Positions 23,655-31,924 are shown, counted from the stretch's first letter. The stretch is 36,584 bases of DNA from Candidatus Scatosoma pullistercoris (GCA_018714725.1 DVMZ01000053.1:1-36584); one strand, 5' to 3'. Notes: generated by a model from the sequence alone, not told the origin. Translations and numbers: made by a program.

Positions 23655-23709
23655 CCGGACGGCCGTTCCTCAGGACTTCGGAACGGCCGTCCGGCGGCGG
23701 AGTTTTTTC
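23655..23709 (+). terminator. Intrinsic terminator of the purine operon
   Basis: Perfect 15-bp stem, 23655-23669 with 23680-23694, and a 10-nt loop, followed within 9 nt by TTTTTT (23703-23708). It begins 10 nt after the purL stop. Confidence 0.85.
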
Positions 23710-23870
23710 CGGAAAGTATTTTTCCTCGGCCGGTTTCCGGCCCGGGAAAGTCTTTCCTTTTGACGGTTTTCGGGCGCAATCGTTTTTACGGCGCGCCGAA
23801 AAATAAAGCATGAATGTTTTTCCGAAATTGACAGCGGACAGCCGGCCCGGAAAAACAGGGAGAATGAAAA

Positions 23871-24623
23871 ATGGTCGATTTGCATACTCATGTATTGCCC
23901 GGCATCGATGACGGCGCCGAGGACGCAGAGGTTTCCCGAAAACTTCTGGAAATCCTTTCGGCGCAGGGAGTGGACAGCGTTGTCCTCACTTCTCATTATT
24001 ATGGCAGAAAACGCAGCCCCCGGCAGTTTCTGGAAGCGCGCGCGGCTGCATTTGATTCTATTAAGGAACTGGTTCCGCCCGGAATGGACGTGTATCTCGG
24101 GGCGGAGGTGCATTTTTCCGGACAGATGGTCGTTTCCAATGAAGCAATCTGTCCGATGGCAATCGGGGATACCAGGTATGTACTTATCGAGCTTCCTTTC
24201 CTGTCTGCCTGGGATTCGGCGCTTTACAATCGCCTGAGGGATTTCGTTTCGGAAACGGATTACGTCCCCGTGGTTGCGCATGCGGAGCGGTATGCGGAAG
24301 TGCAGAAAAGTCCTGCCGTTCTCTCCGTGCTCAGCGATCTGGGTTGTCTGTTTCAGGTAAATACGTCCGCTTTTACGGGCGACGAGAGCAGGCTGGCTTT
24401 TGCCATGCTCAAGAACGGTTATGTGGACTGCCTGGGCACGGACGCACATAACCTGACCGATCGCGCGCCGTGCTACACGGAGGCGAAATCGGCCGTCGAA
24501 AGCGCCGGATACGGGGAAGCGTTTGAAAAAATTCAGGAAAATATGCGGCTGTTGCTGGACGATAAGCCCGTCAGGACAAAGCGCGGGAAGACGATCCGGA
24601 AATTTTTCGGGCGCTATCGCTGA
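23871..24623 (+). CDS. PHP-domain tyrosine-protein phosphatase (CpsB/YwqE family)
   Basis: Metal-dependent phosphotyrosine phosphatase of the CpsB/CapC/YwqE type, usually acting on a BY-kinase that controls polysaccharide synthesis. 250 residues. PHP metal motifs are visible: D-L-H-T-H at 3-7 with P-G-I-D-D-G-A, T-S-H-Y-Y, L-G-A-E-V-H-F, V-V-A-H-A-E-R-Y and G-T-D-A-H-N near the C-terminus. The basic tail (K-R-G-K-T-I-R-K-F-F) may touch the membrane or DNA. ATG 23871 has GGGAG about 9 nt upstream. No BY-kinase or polysaccharide genes are in the window, so the substrate is unknown. It heads a likely operon with the VanZ-like gene (29-nt gap) and a small exported protein. Confidence 0.92.
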   Translation: MVDLHTHVLPGIDDGAEDAEVSRKLLEILSAQGVDSVVLTSHYYGRKRSPRQFLEARAAAFDSIKELVPPGMDVYLGAEVHFSGQMVVSNEAICPMAIGDTRYVLIELPFLSAWDSALYNRLRDFVSETDYVPVVAHAERYAEVQKSPAVLSVLSDLGCLFQVNTSAFTGDESRLAFAMLKNGYVDCLGTDAHNLTDRAPCYTEAKSAVESAGYGEAFEKIQENMRLLLDDKPVRTKRGKTIRKFFGRYR

Positions 24624-24652
24624 ACGGGCAGGTCGCGGCGGGGAGGACTCGG

Positions 24653-25267
24653 ATGAGCGCGAAACGGAAGGTGCTTTGTGCGGTGCTGACGCTTGTGACG
24701 TCGGCATTTCTGGCTTGGATTTTTTCCAATTCCCTCAAAGACGCGGCGGAATCTTCCGCGCAGAGCGGCGCCGTGCTCGCGTTTGTACAGAAAATTCTCG
24801 ACGCCCTGACGGGCGGCGCGCTTGTCGTCAGCAGCCATGTCATCCGGAAACTTGCGCATTTTTCGGAATATGCAATGCTGGGCGCGCTGTTGTCGTTTAC
24901 CTATCGCGCCTATACGTCGGGGAAGAAAAAAGTTTTTATTCCCGCGCTTGTCGGATTTTTGTCTCCGTTTATCGATGAGGGGTTGCAATTTTTTGCCGAC
25001 GGACGCGCGCCCATGCTCTCCGATGTCGCGATCGATCTTGCGGGCGTCGTTGCGGGAGTGCTCTTTGCGATGATTGTGTTTTCGTTGGCACGCCGGATTG
25101 CTCGCAGGCGGGAAAAGGGCGTAGCAGTGCCTTCTCTTGCCGGGGCTTCCGGGGATACGGAGCCAACGGATCTGCCTCCCGAGGACCGGGAAGAAAAAGC
25201 GGAAGGACAGAGAACGTCCGGTCGGATGAAGCCGGAACATCGGCAGAGCCGAAAGGGAAACGAATAA
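24653..25267 (+). CDS. VanZ-like integral membrane protein
   Basis: 204 residues. Hydrophobic helices at about 8-25, 80-95 (from H-F-S-E-Y-A-M-L-G-A-L-L), 103-118 and 130-155, with the family pattern H-x2-E-Y-x-x-L-G-x-L-L, then D-E-G-L-Q-F-F...G-R-A-P-M-L-S-D-V-A-I-D-x-A-G. VanZ-family proteins are small membrane proteins of uncertain chemistry; the founder gives low-level teicoplanin resistance. The ~45-residue tail is charged and probably cytoplasmic. ATG 24653, with GGGGAGG upstream. It sits between a CpsB-type phosphatase and a small exported protein, each 29 nt away, which suggests a cell-envelope role. Confidence 0.9.
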   Translation: MSAKRKVLCAVLTLVTSAFLAWIFSNSLKDAAESSAQSGAVLAFVQKILDALTGGALVVSSHVIRKLAHFSEYAMLGALLSFTYRAYTSGKKKVFIPALVGFLSPFIDEGLQFFADGRAPMLSDVAIDLAGVVAGVLFAMIVFSLARRIARRREKGVAVPSLAGASGDTEPTDLPPEDREEKAEGQRTSGRMKPEHRQSRKGNE

Positions 25268-25296
25268 AAATTCACGGAACGCAGATACTGGTTTTC

Positions 25297-25713
25297 GTGA
25301 AAAAGCAGATTAAACTCAGGAGTGCGATTCTCGCCTCCGCGGCGGCGCTTTCCGCGCTGTTATTCGATGTTTCTTCGCTGGGAGAGCTGAAAGACGTTTC
25401 CCGGCCATATCTCGGCACTTATGAATGCGAACGGATTTTTCTGGGCGAGGAGGAAAAGACCGATCGTTTCGAATACGTTCGTATCGAGTTGCAGCCGGAC
25501 GGGAAAATGAAACTGCTCTATCAGGAAAAGCAGGGGAAAAAGGGAGAAGCGGAAGCCCGGTATTCCTATGACACGCAAAAGGATCTTTTGACCGTTTATG
25601 TGGATATTGCGGGTTTTGAACAAAAAAAGACTTTTCCGGTGGAGAACGGGGTTCTCGAATTGTCCGTGCGCTATGGCGGCAGGATGCTGATGATGCGGTT
25701 TGTCAGGAAATGA
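25297..25713 (+). CDS. Small exported protein, function unknown
   Basis: 138 residues from GTG 25297. The N-terminus (K-K-Q-I-K-L-R then A-I-L-A-S-A-A-A-L-S-A-L-L-F) is a signal peptide or anchor. The mature part, about 95 residues, alternates charged and hydrophobic residues (Y-L-G-T-Y-E-C-E-R-I-F-L, then Y-V-R-I-E-L-Q-P-D-G-K-M-K-L-L-Y, then L-S-V-R-Y-G-G-R-M-L-M-M-R-F) in the manner of a small lipocalin-like beta barrel. No lipobox Cys. There is no clear Shine-Dalgarno before the GTG, so the start is uncertain; no in-frame ATG is available nearby. Third gene of the phosphatase/VanZ cluster. Confidence 0.75.
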   Translation: MKKQIKLRSAILASAAALSALLFDVSSLGELKDVSRPYLGTYECERIFLGEEEKTDRFEYVRIELQPDGKMKLLYQEKQGKKGEAEARYSYDTQKDLLTVYVDIAGFEQKKTFPVENGVLELSVRYGGRMLMMRFVRK

Positions 25714-25721
25714 TCTTCGGG

Positions 25722-25987
25722 TCGGCGGTCCTTTGGAAAGGACCGCCGATAAAAATTTCGGCGGTTGGGCCGGTTGGGGGTAACGCCTGGCGACAACGGG
25801 CGCAAGTCTGACGAACTTGCTTTTATTGGGAGCGCCTGACGGCAATAAAGCGCAAACCCTTGGTTTGCTTTTGGGGTTCGGGTGCGCCTTGCGGCGAAGT
25901 GCCTTCGGCAAGGGTTCGCGGGCTCCGCCCTGCACCCGCAAGGGACAGTGTCCCTTGACCCGATTCGGCGCAAGCCTTCCGGCTTGC
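25722..25987 (+). repeat. Cluster of six short hairpins in non-coding DNA
   Basis: Consecutive inverted repeats: 25722-25749 (13-bp stem), 25802-25820 (gcaagt/acttgc then TTTT), 25852-25868 (gcaaacc/ggtttgc then TTTT), 25888-25912 (cttgc/gcaag), 25939-25957 (caagggaca/tgtcccttg) and 25970-25987 (gcaagcc/ggcttgc then TTT). Several share the gcaa...ttgc ends and trailing T-runs. The first may terminate the upstream gene. The others have no explained role and could be an extragenic palindromic repeat cluster or a structured RNA. Confidence 0.7.
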
Positions 25988-26088
25988 TTTCCGGAAAATC
26001 CGTCGGGACGTTCGGGGATTCCGACAGCCTTTCCTCCTCGGGATATGAGAATATTGTACAAAAAAATAAACAAACGTTTGATAAATTC

Positions 26089-26117
26089 TTGCTATTTTTT
26101 CCGGAATGTGGTACAAT
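26089..26117 (+). promoter_or_regulatory. Promoter of the helicase gene, nearly leaderless
   Basis: -35 TTGCTA (26089-26094), 17-nt spacer, -10 TACAAT (26112-26117). The -10 ends only 9 nt before the ATG at 26127, so transcription would begin about 2-4 nt before the start codon. A palindrome, caaacgtttg (26071-26080), lies just upstream and could be an operator. Confidence 0.65.
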
Positions 26118-26126
26118 AAAATTGTT

Positions 26127-27380
26127 ATGGAACGAGTACTCACTTCCGACCAGGAAAAAGCGAAGAATTTAATAGCCGAATGGTTTCTCAATTCCGATAA
26201 CCGCATGTTCGTCCTGTCGGGATACGCGGGAACAGGCAAGACGTTTCTGATCGATTATATCGTGCGGGAAGTGCTGCACCTGAAAGCGGGGACGGAGGCG
26301 GTGTTCGTGACGCCGACGGGTAAAGCCGCTACGGTGCTCATCCGCAACGGCACGGTGGCGGGAACGGTTCACAGCCTCATCTATATGCGGAATGAGGACG
26401 ATTTTGACGTGGATGAAAACGGGGAGATTGTCGAACGGGAAATCCTCTCGTTTACCAAGCGGGAAAAAATCGATGAGAAAATCCGGCTGATCGTCATAGA
26501 CGAAGCGTCCATGATCGCCGAGGACGTCCTGCGCGATCTGCTGAGCTTTGACGTCAAATGCCTTTTTTCCGGAGACGGAGCCCAGCTCCCGCCCGTGGGC
26601 AGCTCCTGCGGACTGATGGACCGGCCCGATTATCAGCTGACGGAAATCGTGAGACAGGAAGCCGATAATCCCATTATCCGGCTTGCCACCATGGCGCGGG
26701 AAGGAAAAACAATTCCCTACGGCAACTATGGGGATAAAGTCAGCGTCATCGGCAGAAATTATCTCTCCGAATCCCAGCGCCGCCGAATCTTTCTCAAAGC
26801 CGATCAGATTATCTGCGGCCGAAACCGGACGCGCGCGGCGCTCAATGCGGAAATCCGGCGTTACAAGGGAATTTCGCCCGATAAACTGCTGCCCCTGGAA
26901 GGCGAGAAACTCATCTGCACCCTCAACGACTGGGAAAAACCGCTGGACAAAGAGGGCAATTTCCACCTCGTCAACGGAATCATCGGGACGGCTTCGGAAA
27001 TCCGGACAGATTCGGATTTTCTCGCCACTATGTATTTCACGGCGGATTTTGCGGACGAAGGCGTGCGCGTACCCTTCGATACGGGAATTTTCACCGAAGG
27101 GCGCTATGCCTACGGCTACGGCGACCGTGCGGTGACGCTGGTGGACGGCTCCGTCGTCCACGAGGACGATTTTGAGCGGCTTCGGCTGCTGAAAGCCGTT
27201 TCCGAAGAACCGATCTGCCGCTTTGAATTTGCCTATGCTGTTACCTGTCACAAAGCGCAGGGTTCCGAATTCGGATTCGTCGTCGTGTTCGACGAATCCC
27301 GCGTGTTCGGAGAGGACCGGAATCGCTGGCTGTATACCGCAATCACCCGCGCCCGGGAAAAATTGCTCATCATCCGCTGA
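26127..27380 (+). CDS. SF1B DNA helicase, RecD/Dda-like
   Basis: ATP-dependent 5'-3' DNA helicase of superfamily 1B, resembling the RecD ATPase core and phage Dda. 417 residues. Motifs in order: Q-like T-S-D-Q-E at 6-10, Walker A G-Y-A-G-T-G-K-T at 32-39, T-P-T-G-K-A-A (motif Ia), V-I-D-E-A-S-M (Walker B), G-D-G-A-Q-L-P-P-V-G (motif III), then T-C-H-K-A-Q-G-S-E-F (motif V) and Y-T-A-I-T-R-A-R-E-K-L (motif VI). Between III and V is a divergent ~170-residue region, including the SH3-like pin insert. There is no N-terminal RecD2 extension, so it is a short stand-alone form. I choose ATG 26127; ATG 26106 lies inside the promoter. No Shine-Dalgarno is seen. Confidence 0.92.
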   Translation: MERVLTSDQEKAKNLIAEWFLNSDNRMFVLSGYAGTGKTFLIDYIVREVLHLKAGTEAVFVTPTGKAATVLIRNGTVAGTVHSLIYMRNEDDFDVDENGEIVEREILSFTKREKIDEKIRLIVIDEASMIAEDVLRDLLSFDVKCLFSGDGAQLPPVGSSCGLMDRPDYQLTEIVRQEADNPIIRLATMAREGKTIPYGNYGDKVSVIGRNYLSESQRRRIFLKADQIICGRNRTRAALNAEIRRYKGISPDKLLPLEGEKLICTLNDWEKPLDKEGNFHLVNGIIGTASEIRTDSDFLATMYFTADFADEGVRVPFDTGIFTEGRYAYGYGDRAVTLVDGSVVHEDDFERLRLLKAVSEEPICRFEFAYAVTCHKAQGSEFGFVVVFDESRVFGEDRNRWLYTAITRAREKLLIIR

Positions 27381-27477
27381 GTGCATTTGTTTTTCCGGTC
27401 TGCTCCGGTTTTCGTCTGCCTTTTTAATTCCTATCAATTTAGTATGAAATTATAGCGAATCGAGGGGGTGAAATCTG

Positions 27478-27506
27478 TTTACAAACGGGGCGCGGTGTGG
27501 TATAAT
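27478..27506 (+). promoter_or_regulatory. Sigma-A promoter of nadA
   Basis: -35 TTTACA (27478-27483), 17-nt spacer, -10 TATAAT (27501-27506), about 58 nt before the nadA ATG. Confidence 0.85.
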
Positions 27507-27564
27507 AGTACAGCCGACCGGGAAGAGCGGGCGGCGGGAAATTTTACGAGGAAGAGAAAAGACG

Positions 27565-28476
27565 ATGACAATCCGTGAGATGCAGGAAGAGATCCTGCGC
27601 ATGAAAGAAGAAAAAGACCTGTGCATTCTCGCGCATACATACCAGTCCCGGGAAGTGACGGAGATTGCGGATTATGTCGGAGATTCTTTTCAGCTTAGCC
27701 TGAAAGCGAGAACGGCGCCGCAGAGTTCGATTCTGATGTGCGGGGTGCGTTTTATGGCGGAAACGGTGAAAATTCTGTCTCCGGAAAAGGCGGTGTACCT
27801 CTCTTCCCCGCAGGCGGGCTGTCCCATGGCGGAACAGCTTACCCCGGAGCAGGTATGCGCCGAGAAAGAAAAATATCCCGGCTGCATGACGGTGGCGTAT
27901 GTGAATACGACGGCGGAGCTGAAAGCGGTGGCGGACGTCTGCGTGACCTCCTCGTCGGCGGCGGAAATCGTGAAGAAACTGCCCGCGAAGGACATCCTGT
28001 TCATTCCCGACGTCAATCTGGGCGCCTATGTGCAGGCGTGCTGTCCGGAAAAGAAACTGCATTTTCTCTTCGGCGGCTGTCCCGTGCATTCTTCCCTGAC
28101 GTTAAGGGACGCAAAACGCGCGAAAGCGGAGCATCCGGCGGCGAAACTTCTGGTACATCCCGAATGCCGGCCGGAGGTGGTCGCTTATGCGGATTATGTC
28201 GGCTCGACGGCGGGGATCATAGAGTATGTCGCCCGCTCGCCGAAGAGCGAATTCATCATCGGCACGGAAAATTCCGTGGCGGAGTACCTCGGGTTTGAAT
28301 ATCCGGAGAAAAAATTCTATCCGCTGTCGAAAGGGCTGATCTGCGCCGACATGAAGGCGACGACGCTCCCCGACGTGTACAGAATTCTCAAAGAGGGAGC
28401 CGAGCCGCTGGAAATGAACCCGGAGCTGCTGCAAAAGGCCCGGGGATGTATCGACCGGATGCTGGCGCTCGGCTGA
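27565..28476 (+). CDS. nadA: Quinolinate synthase A
   Basis: Condenses iminoaspartate with dihydroxyacetone phosphate to quinolinate in NAD synthesis, using a [4Fe-4S] cluster. 303 residues, typical of the short NadA type. Seen: A-H-T-Y-Q at 23-27, M-C-G-V-R-F-M-A-E-T-V-K with Cys59, the P-D-V-N-L-G-A-Y segment, H-P-E-C at 198-201, G-T-E-N-S-V and G-L-I-C-A-D-M-K with Cys260. Cys59, Cys201 and Cys260 are the expected three cluster ligands. ATG 27565 with GAGGAAGAG upstream. nadB and nadC are not adjacent. Instead an Fe-S assembly pair follows 157 nt later, which fits the enzyme's need for a labile cluster. Confidence 0.97.
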   Translation: MTIREMQEEILRMKEEKDLCILAHTYQSREVTEIADYVGDSFQLSLKARTAPQSSILMCGVRFMAETVKILSPEKAVYLSSPQAGCPMAEQLTPEQVCAEKEKYPGCMTVAYVNTTAELKAVADVCVTSSSAAEIVKKLPAKDILFIPDVNLGAYVQACCPEKKLHFLFGGCPVHSSLTLRDAKRAKAEHPAAKLLVHPECRPEVVAYADYVGSTAGIIEYVARSPKSEFIIGTENSVAEYLGFEYPEKKFYPLSKGLICADMKATTLPDVYRILKEGAEPLEMNPELLQKARGCIDRMLALG

Positions 28477-28633
28477 GAAAAAGCGGACGGGGCGGCCTGC
28501 CCGGTGCGTCCGCCGGATGAAAAAAATCATTACAAATTTCAAATTTATCAGATACGGACAAGCGGCGGAAATTTTCGGGAGAAAAAGGCGGAAACGCCGG
28601 AGCCGCGGCGTCCGGATAATTACGGAGTCAATT

Positions 28634-29353
28634 ATGCTGGAACTTGAAAATATCACCTATCGGGTCAAAGACGATCAGGGCGAAAGGACGATTCTGAACG
28701 GCGTGAACCTGTCTATGAACGAGCGCTTTGTGGCGTTCACGGGGCCGAACGGCGGGGGAAAATCCACGCTTGCGAAAGTGATCGCGGGGATCATCCGCCC
28801 CACGGAGGGCAGGATTCTCTGGGACGGCGAGGACATCACGGAGATGTCGGTCACCGAGCGGGCGAAGCGGGGCATTTCCTATGCCTTTCAGCAGCCCGTG
28901 CGGTTCAAGGGTCTGACCGTGCGCGATCTCATTTCGCTGGCGGCCGGGAAAAACGCGGGGGTATCCGACGTCTGCGCCTATCTTTCGGAGGTGGGGCTCT
29001 GCGCCCGGGACTATATCGATCGGGAAGTGAACGCATCCCTGTCCGGGGGAGAGCTCAAACGGATTGAGATTGCCACCATTCTCGCGCGGGGAACGAAACT
29101 GTCCGTGTTCGACGAACCGGAGGCGGGAATCGATCTCTGGAGCTTCGGAAATCTCATCAATGTCTTTGAAAAAATGTATGCGAAAACGCAGGGCAATATC
29201 CTCATTATTTCCCATCAGGAACGCATTCTGAACATTGCCGACCGGATCGTGGTCATTTCGGGCGGCTCGGTGGAGAAATCGGGGACGAAAGAGGAAATTC
29301 TGCCCGGATTGCTCGGCGGAGATACCTGCCGGGTGCTGACGGAAAAGCTGTAA
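28634..29353 (+). CDS. SufC-like ATPase of a minimal Fe-S assembly system (SmsC)
   Basis: ABC-type ATPase that powers Fe-S cluster assembly with a SufB/D-like partner. 239 residues from ATG 28634 (M-L-E-L-E-N-I); an in-frame ATG at 28517 adds a basic stretch unlike the family and is rejected. Motifs: Walker A G-P-N-G-G-G-K-S-T, Q-loop A-F-Q-Q-P-V-R-F-K-G, signature L-S-G-G-E-L-K-R, Walker B L-S-V-F-D-E-P-E-A-G-I-D-L-W and H-loop I-I-S-H-Q-E. The E-A-G-I-D-L-W form and the lack of sufS, sufU and a second sufD point to the SMS (SufBC-like minimal system) found in archaea and anaerobic Clostridia, rather than full SUF. The partner gene starts 11 nt downstream. Confidence 0.9.
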   Translation: MLELENITYRVKDDQGERTILNGVNLSMNERFVAFTGPNGGGKSTLAKVIAGIIRPTEGRILWDGEDITEMSVTERAKRGISYAFQQPVRFKGLTVRDLISLAAGKNAGVSDVCAYLSEVGLCARDYIDREVNASLSGGELKRIEIATILARGTKLSVFDEPEAGIDLWSFGNLINVFEKMYAKTQGNILIISHQERILNIADRIVVISGGSVEKSGTKEEILPGLLGGDTCRVLTEKL

Positions 29354-29364
29354 AGGAGGGCACC

Positions 29365-30291
29365 ATGGACGCAATCGAGAAAGATTTGCTCTTGAAAATA
29401 GCCGATTTGCACGGTGTGCCGGAAGGCGCTTACAACATCCGTGAAAACGGGGAATCCGCCGGCAGAAGTTCGACGGCGAACATAGAAATTCTGTCCCGCA
29501 AGGACGGAAAGGCGGGCATAGACGTATTTATCCGGCCGGGCACGAAAAACGAAAGCGTGCACATTCCCGTCATTTTGAGCAAGGCGGGCTGGCAGGAGAT
29601 GGTGTACAATGATTTTTATATCGGAGACGGAGCGGACGTGCTGATCGTCGCGGGCTGCGGGATTCATAACTGCGGCGGGGTCGATCTCACTTCCCGTCAC
29701 GACGGAATTCACACGTTTTACCTGGGCCGCAACGCGCGGGTGAAATATGTGGAAAAACATTACGGCGAGGGGGACGGGAACGGTGAAAACGTCATGAATC
29801 CCACGACGGTGGCGCACCTTGCGGAAGGCGCGCACATGGAAATGGAAACCACGCAGATCAAGGGGATCGATTCCACCAACCGGGTGACCAGAGCCGACCT
29901 CAAAGAGGGGGCGGAACTCATTATCCGGGAAAAGATTTATACGCACGGCAAACAGAAGGCCGACACCGATTTTATGGTGGATATGAACGGCGCGGGGGCG
30001 AGTGCGGACGTGATTTCCCGTTCGGTTGCGGCGGGAAATTCCCGCCAGCATTTCGTCTCGACGATGAACGGAAACGCGCCCTGCCACGGCCACACCGAAT
30101 GCGACGCCATCATTATGGACAAGGCTTCGGTCACGGCGGCGCCCTGTCTTTCCGCCAATGACATCGACGCGGAACTCATTCATGAAGCGGCCATCGGAAA
30201 GATCGCGGGCGAACAGCTGATCAAGCTGATGACGCTGGGGCTCACCGAAAAGGAAGCCGAGGAACAGATCATCAAAGGCTTCCTGCACTGA
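29365..30291 (+). CDS. SufB/SufD-like scaffold of a minimal Fe-S assembly system (SmsB)
   Basis: Scaffold on which Fe-S clusters are built together with the ATPase encoded just upstream. 308 residues, much shorter than SufB (~470), consistent with the minimal form: a short N-terminal part, then the right-handed beta-helix core. Seen: G-C-G-I-H-N-C-G-G, H-T-F-Y-L-G-R-N-A-R-V-K-Y-V-E-K-H-Y-G, R-A-D-L-K-E-G-A, C-H-G-H-T-E-C-D-A-I-I-M and the C-terminal family signature A-E-L-I-H-E-A-A-I-G-K-I (SufB/D), then L-T-E-K-E-A-E-E-Q-I-I-K-G-F. ATG 29365 with AAGGAGG 7 nt upstream, 11 nt after the ATPase stop, so the two are co-transcribed. Confidence 0.92.
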   Translation: MDAIEKDLLLKIADLHGVPEGAYNIRENGESAGRSSTANIEILSRKDGKAGIDVFIRPGTKNESVHIPVILSKAGWQEMVYNDFYIGDGADVLIVAGCGIHNCGGVDLTSRHDGIHTFYLGRNARVKYVEKHYGEGDGNGENVMNPTTVAHLAEGAHMEMETTQIKGIDSTNRVTRADLKEGAELIIREKIYTHGKQKADTDFMVDMNGAGASADVISRSVAAGNSRQHFVSTMNGNAPCHGHTECDAIIMDKASVTAAPCLSANDIDAELIHEAAIGKIAGEQLIKLMTLGLTEKEAEEQIIKGFLH

Positions 30292-30477
30292 GCGGAAGGC
30301 GCTTCATTTCTCTTTCCCCGGCGGAGGAATCCGTAAGGCGGGGTGGAGGAAAAAGGCGCCGGCAGGGATTTGACGACGGAAAGGGCGAACGGCCGGAAAG
30401 GGCCGGATTGCTTTGAAAAATGAAAAAAGGATAACCAAAAAATAACGAAAACAGAAATAAAAGAAGGAGATAAAACC

Positions 30478-31851
30478 ATGAGCGAACTGGCCTATAAGCG
30501 CACCAATGTCTATGAAAAAGCGGATGCGGAGACGATGCAGGCGATTTTTGAGTATGCGGAAGGGTACCGGAAATTCATCGACGGCGGCAAGACGGAGCGC
30601 GAAGCGTGCGCTTTCGTGGAGAAAGCGGCGAAGAAACAGGGATATAAACCCTTTTCGTTTGACAGGAAGCTGAAACCGGGGGACAAAGTGTATTACAACA
30701 ACCGCGGCAAGAATATCTATCTTCTGCGGGTGGGCACGGGCAATGTCGCCGAAGAGGGAATCCGGATCATCGCGGCGCACATCGACAGCCCGCGCGTCGA
30801 TCTCAAACAGGTGCCCCTGTACGAATCGGACGGCGTCGCGCTGGCCAAAACTCATTATTACGGCGGGATCCGCAAGTATCAGTGGGCGGCCATTCCCCTT
30901 GCCCTGCACGGCGCGGTCGTGCGCAGAGACGGAAGCGTGCTGGAAGTGGCGATCGGTGAAGAGGAGAAGGATCCCGTGTTCTACATAAGCGACCTTCTTC
31001 CCCACCTCGCGGCGAAGCAGAACGCCAAACCGCTGGGCGAAGGCCTGGCCGGCGAGGACCTCAACATCTGGCTGGGCAATATCCCGTATACGGCTGCGGC
31101 GGACGAAAAAGACCGGACGGTGAAGGAGAATCTCCTCCGGATTCTGCATGAAAAATACGGGCTCTGCGAAGAGGATTTTCTCAGCGCCGAACTCTCGCTG
31201 GTACCCGCTTTCAAAGCGCGTGACATCGGCTTTGACCGCGGCCTGATGGCGGCGTACGGGCATGACGACCGCGTTTGCGCCTATCCCGCCTACACCGCTC
31301 TGTTCGACGAGGCGTCGGAAAAAACCGTCATGGTGGTGCTGGCGGATAAAGAGGAAATCGGCAGCGAAGGCTCCACGGGTATGCAGTGCGCGGTATTTTC
31401 CGATCTCATCGACGCCGTCGCGGCGTCCTTCGGGGTCAATCCCGCCAAAGTGCGGGCGAATTCCCGTTGCCTTTCCGCCGACGTCAATGCGGGATATGAT
31501 CCCAATTTCAAGGACGTGTGCGAACCGCTGAACTCCACTTACCTTTCCTGCGGCGCGGGAATTACCAAATTCACGGGGTCGCGCGGGAAGGGGGGCTCCA
31601 ATGACGCTTCCGCGGAATTCATGGGCGAAATCCGGAAAATCTTTTCGGAAAACGGCGTGATCTGGCAGACGGGCGAACTCGGAAAAGTGGACGTCGGGGG
31701 CGGCGGCACGGTGGCGAAATTCATCGCGAAGATGAACATCGATACGGTGGACATCGGCGTGCCCGTCATCTCCATGCACTCGCCGTATGAGGTCATCTCC
31801 AAAGCCGACCTCTACGAACTGTATCTGGCCGTCCGCGCGTTTGTCAAATAA
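30478..31851 (+). CDS. M18 family aminopeptidase (type 1)
   Basis: Cytosolic zinc aminopeptidase that removes N-terminal residues, often acidic ones. 457 residues, the length of the longer bacterial M18 type. Metal-site motifs: A-A-H-I-D-S-P-R (His and first Asp region), Y-G-H-D-D-R (bridging Asp), D-K-E-E-I-G-S (catalytic Glu pair), D-V-N-A-G-Y-D-P and V-I-S-M-H-S-P-Y (final His). Start ATG 30478 with AAGGAG 9 nt upstream. It lies 186 nt after the Fe-S genes, probably as its own unit, and faces a second, shorter M18 gene across a bidirectional terminator. The two are paralogues of different subtypes, not recent duplicates. Confidence 0.95.
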   Translation: MSELAYKRTNVYEKADAETMQAIFEYAEGYRKFIDGGKTEREACAFVEKAAKKQGYKPFSFDRKLKPGDKVYYNNRGKNIYLLRVGTGNVAEEGIRIIAAHIDSPRVDLKQVPLYESDGVALAKTHYYGGIRKYQWAAIPLALHGAVVRRDGSVLEVAIGEEEKDPVFYISDLLPHLAAKQNAKPLGEGLAGEDLNIWLGNIPYTAAADEKDRTVKENLLRILHEKYGLCEEDFLSAELSLVPAFKARDIGFDRGLMAAYGHDDRVCAYPAYTALFDEASEKTVMVVLADKEEIGSEGSTGMQCAVFSDLIDAVAASFGVNPAKVRANSRCLSADVNAGYDPNFKDVCEPLNSTYLSCGAGITKFTGSRGKGGSNDASAEFMGEIRKIFSENGVIWQTGELGKVDVGGGGTVAKFIAKMNIDTVDIGVPVISMHSPYEVISKADLYELYLAVRAFVK

Positions 31852-31924
31852 GCGGACGAGACAGGTCGGCGCGGCGATAAAACGGCGCGGCGATAAAACG
31901 GCAATCCCCAAAAGAGATAAAAAG

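Larger units (their letters stand above)
25714..26126. other. Gene-free stretch with hairpin cluster and helicase promoter
   Basis: 413 bases. Open frames exist on both strands but follow the hairpin repeats, lack ribosome-binding sites and look non-coding. Contents: the hairpin cluster (25722-25987), a perfect palindrome caaacgtttg at 26071-26080, and the helicase promoter at 26089-26117. Confidence 0.6.

Noticed and set aside
25817..26119. 100-codon plus-strand ORF and overlapping minus-strand ORFs in the hairpin cluster
   Set aside because: They are built from the hairpin repeats, lack Shine-Dalgarno sequences, and the plus frame runs into the helicase promoter.
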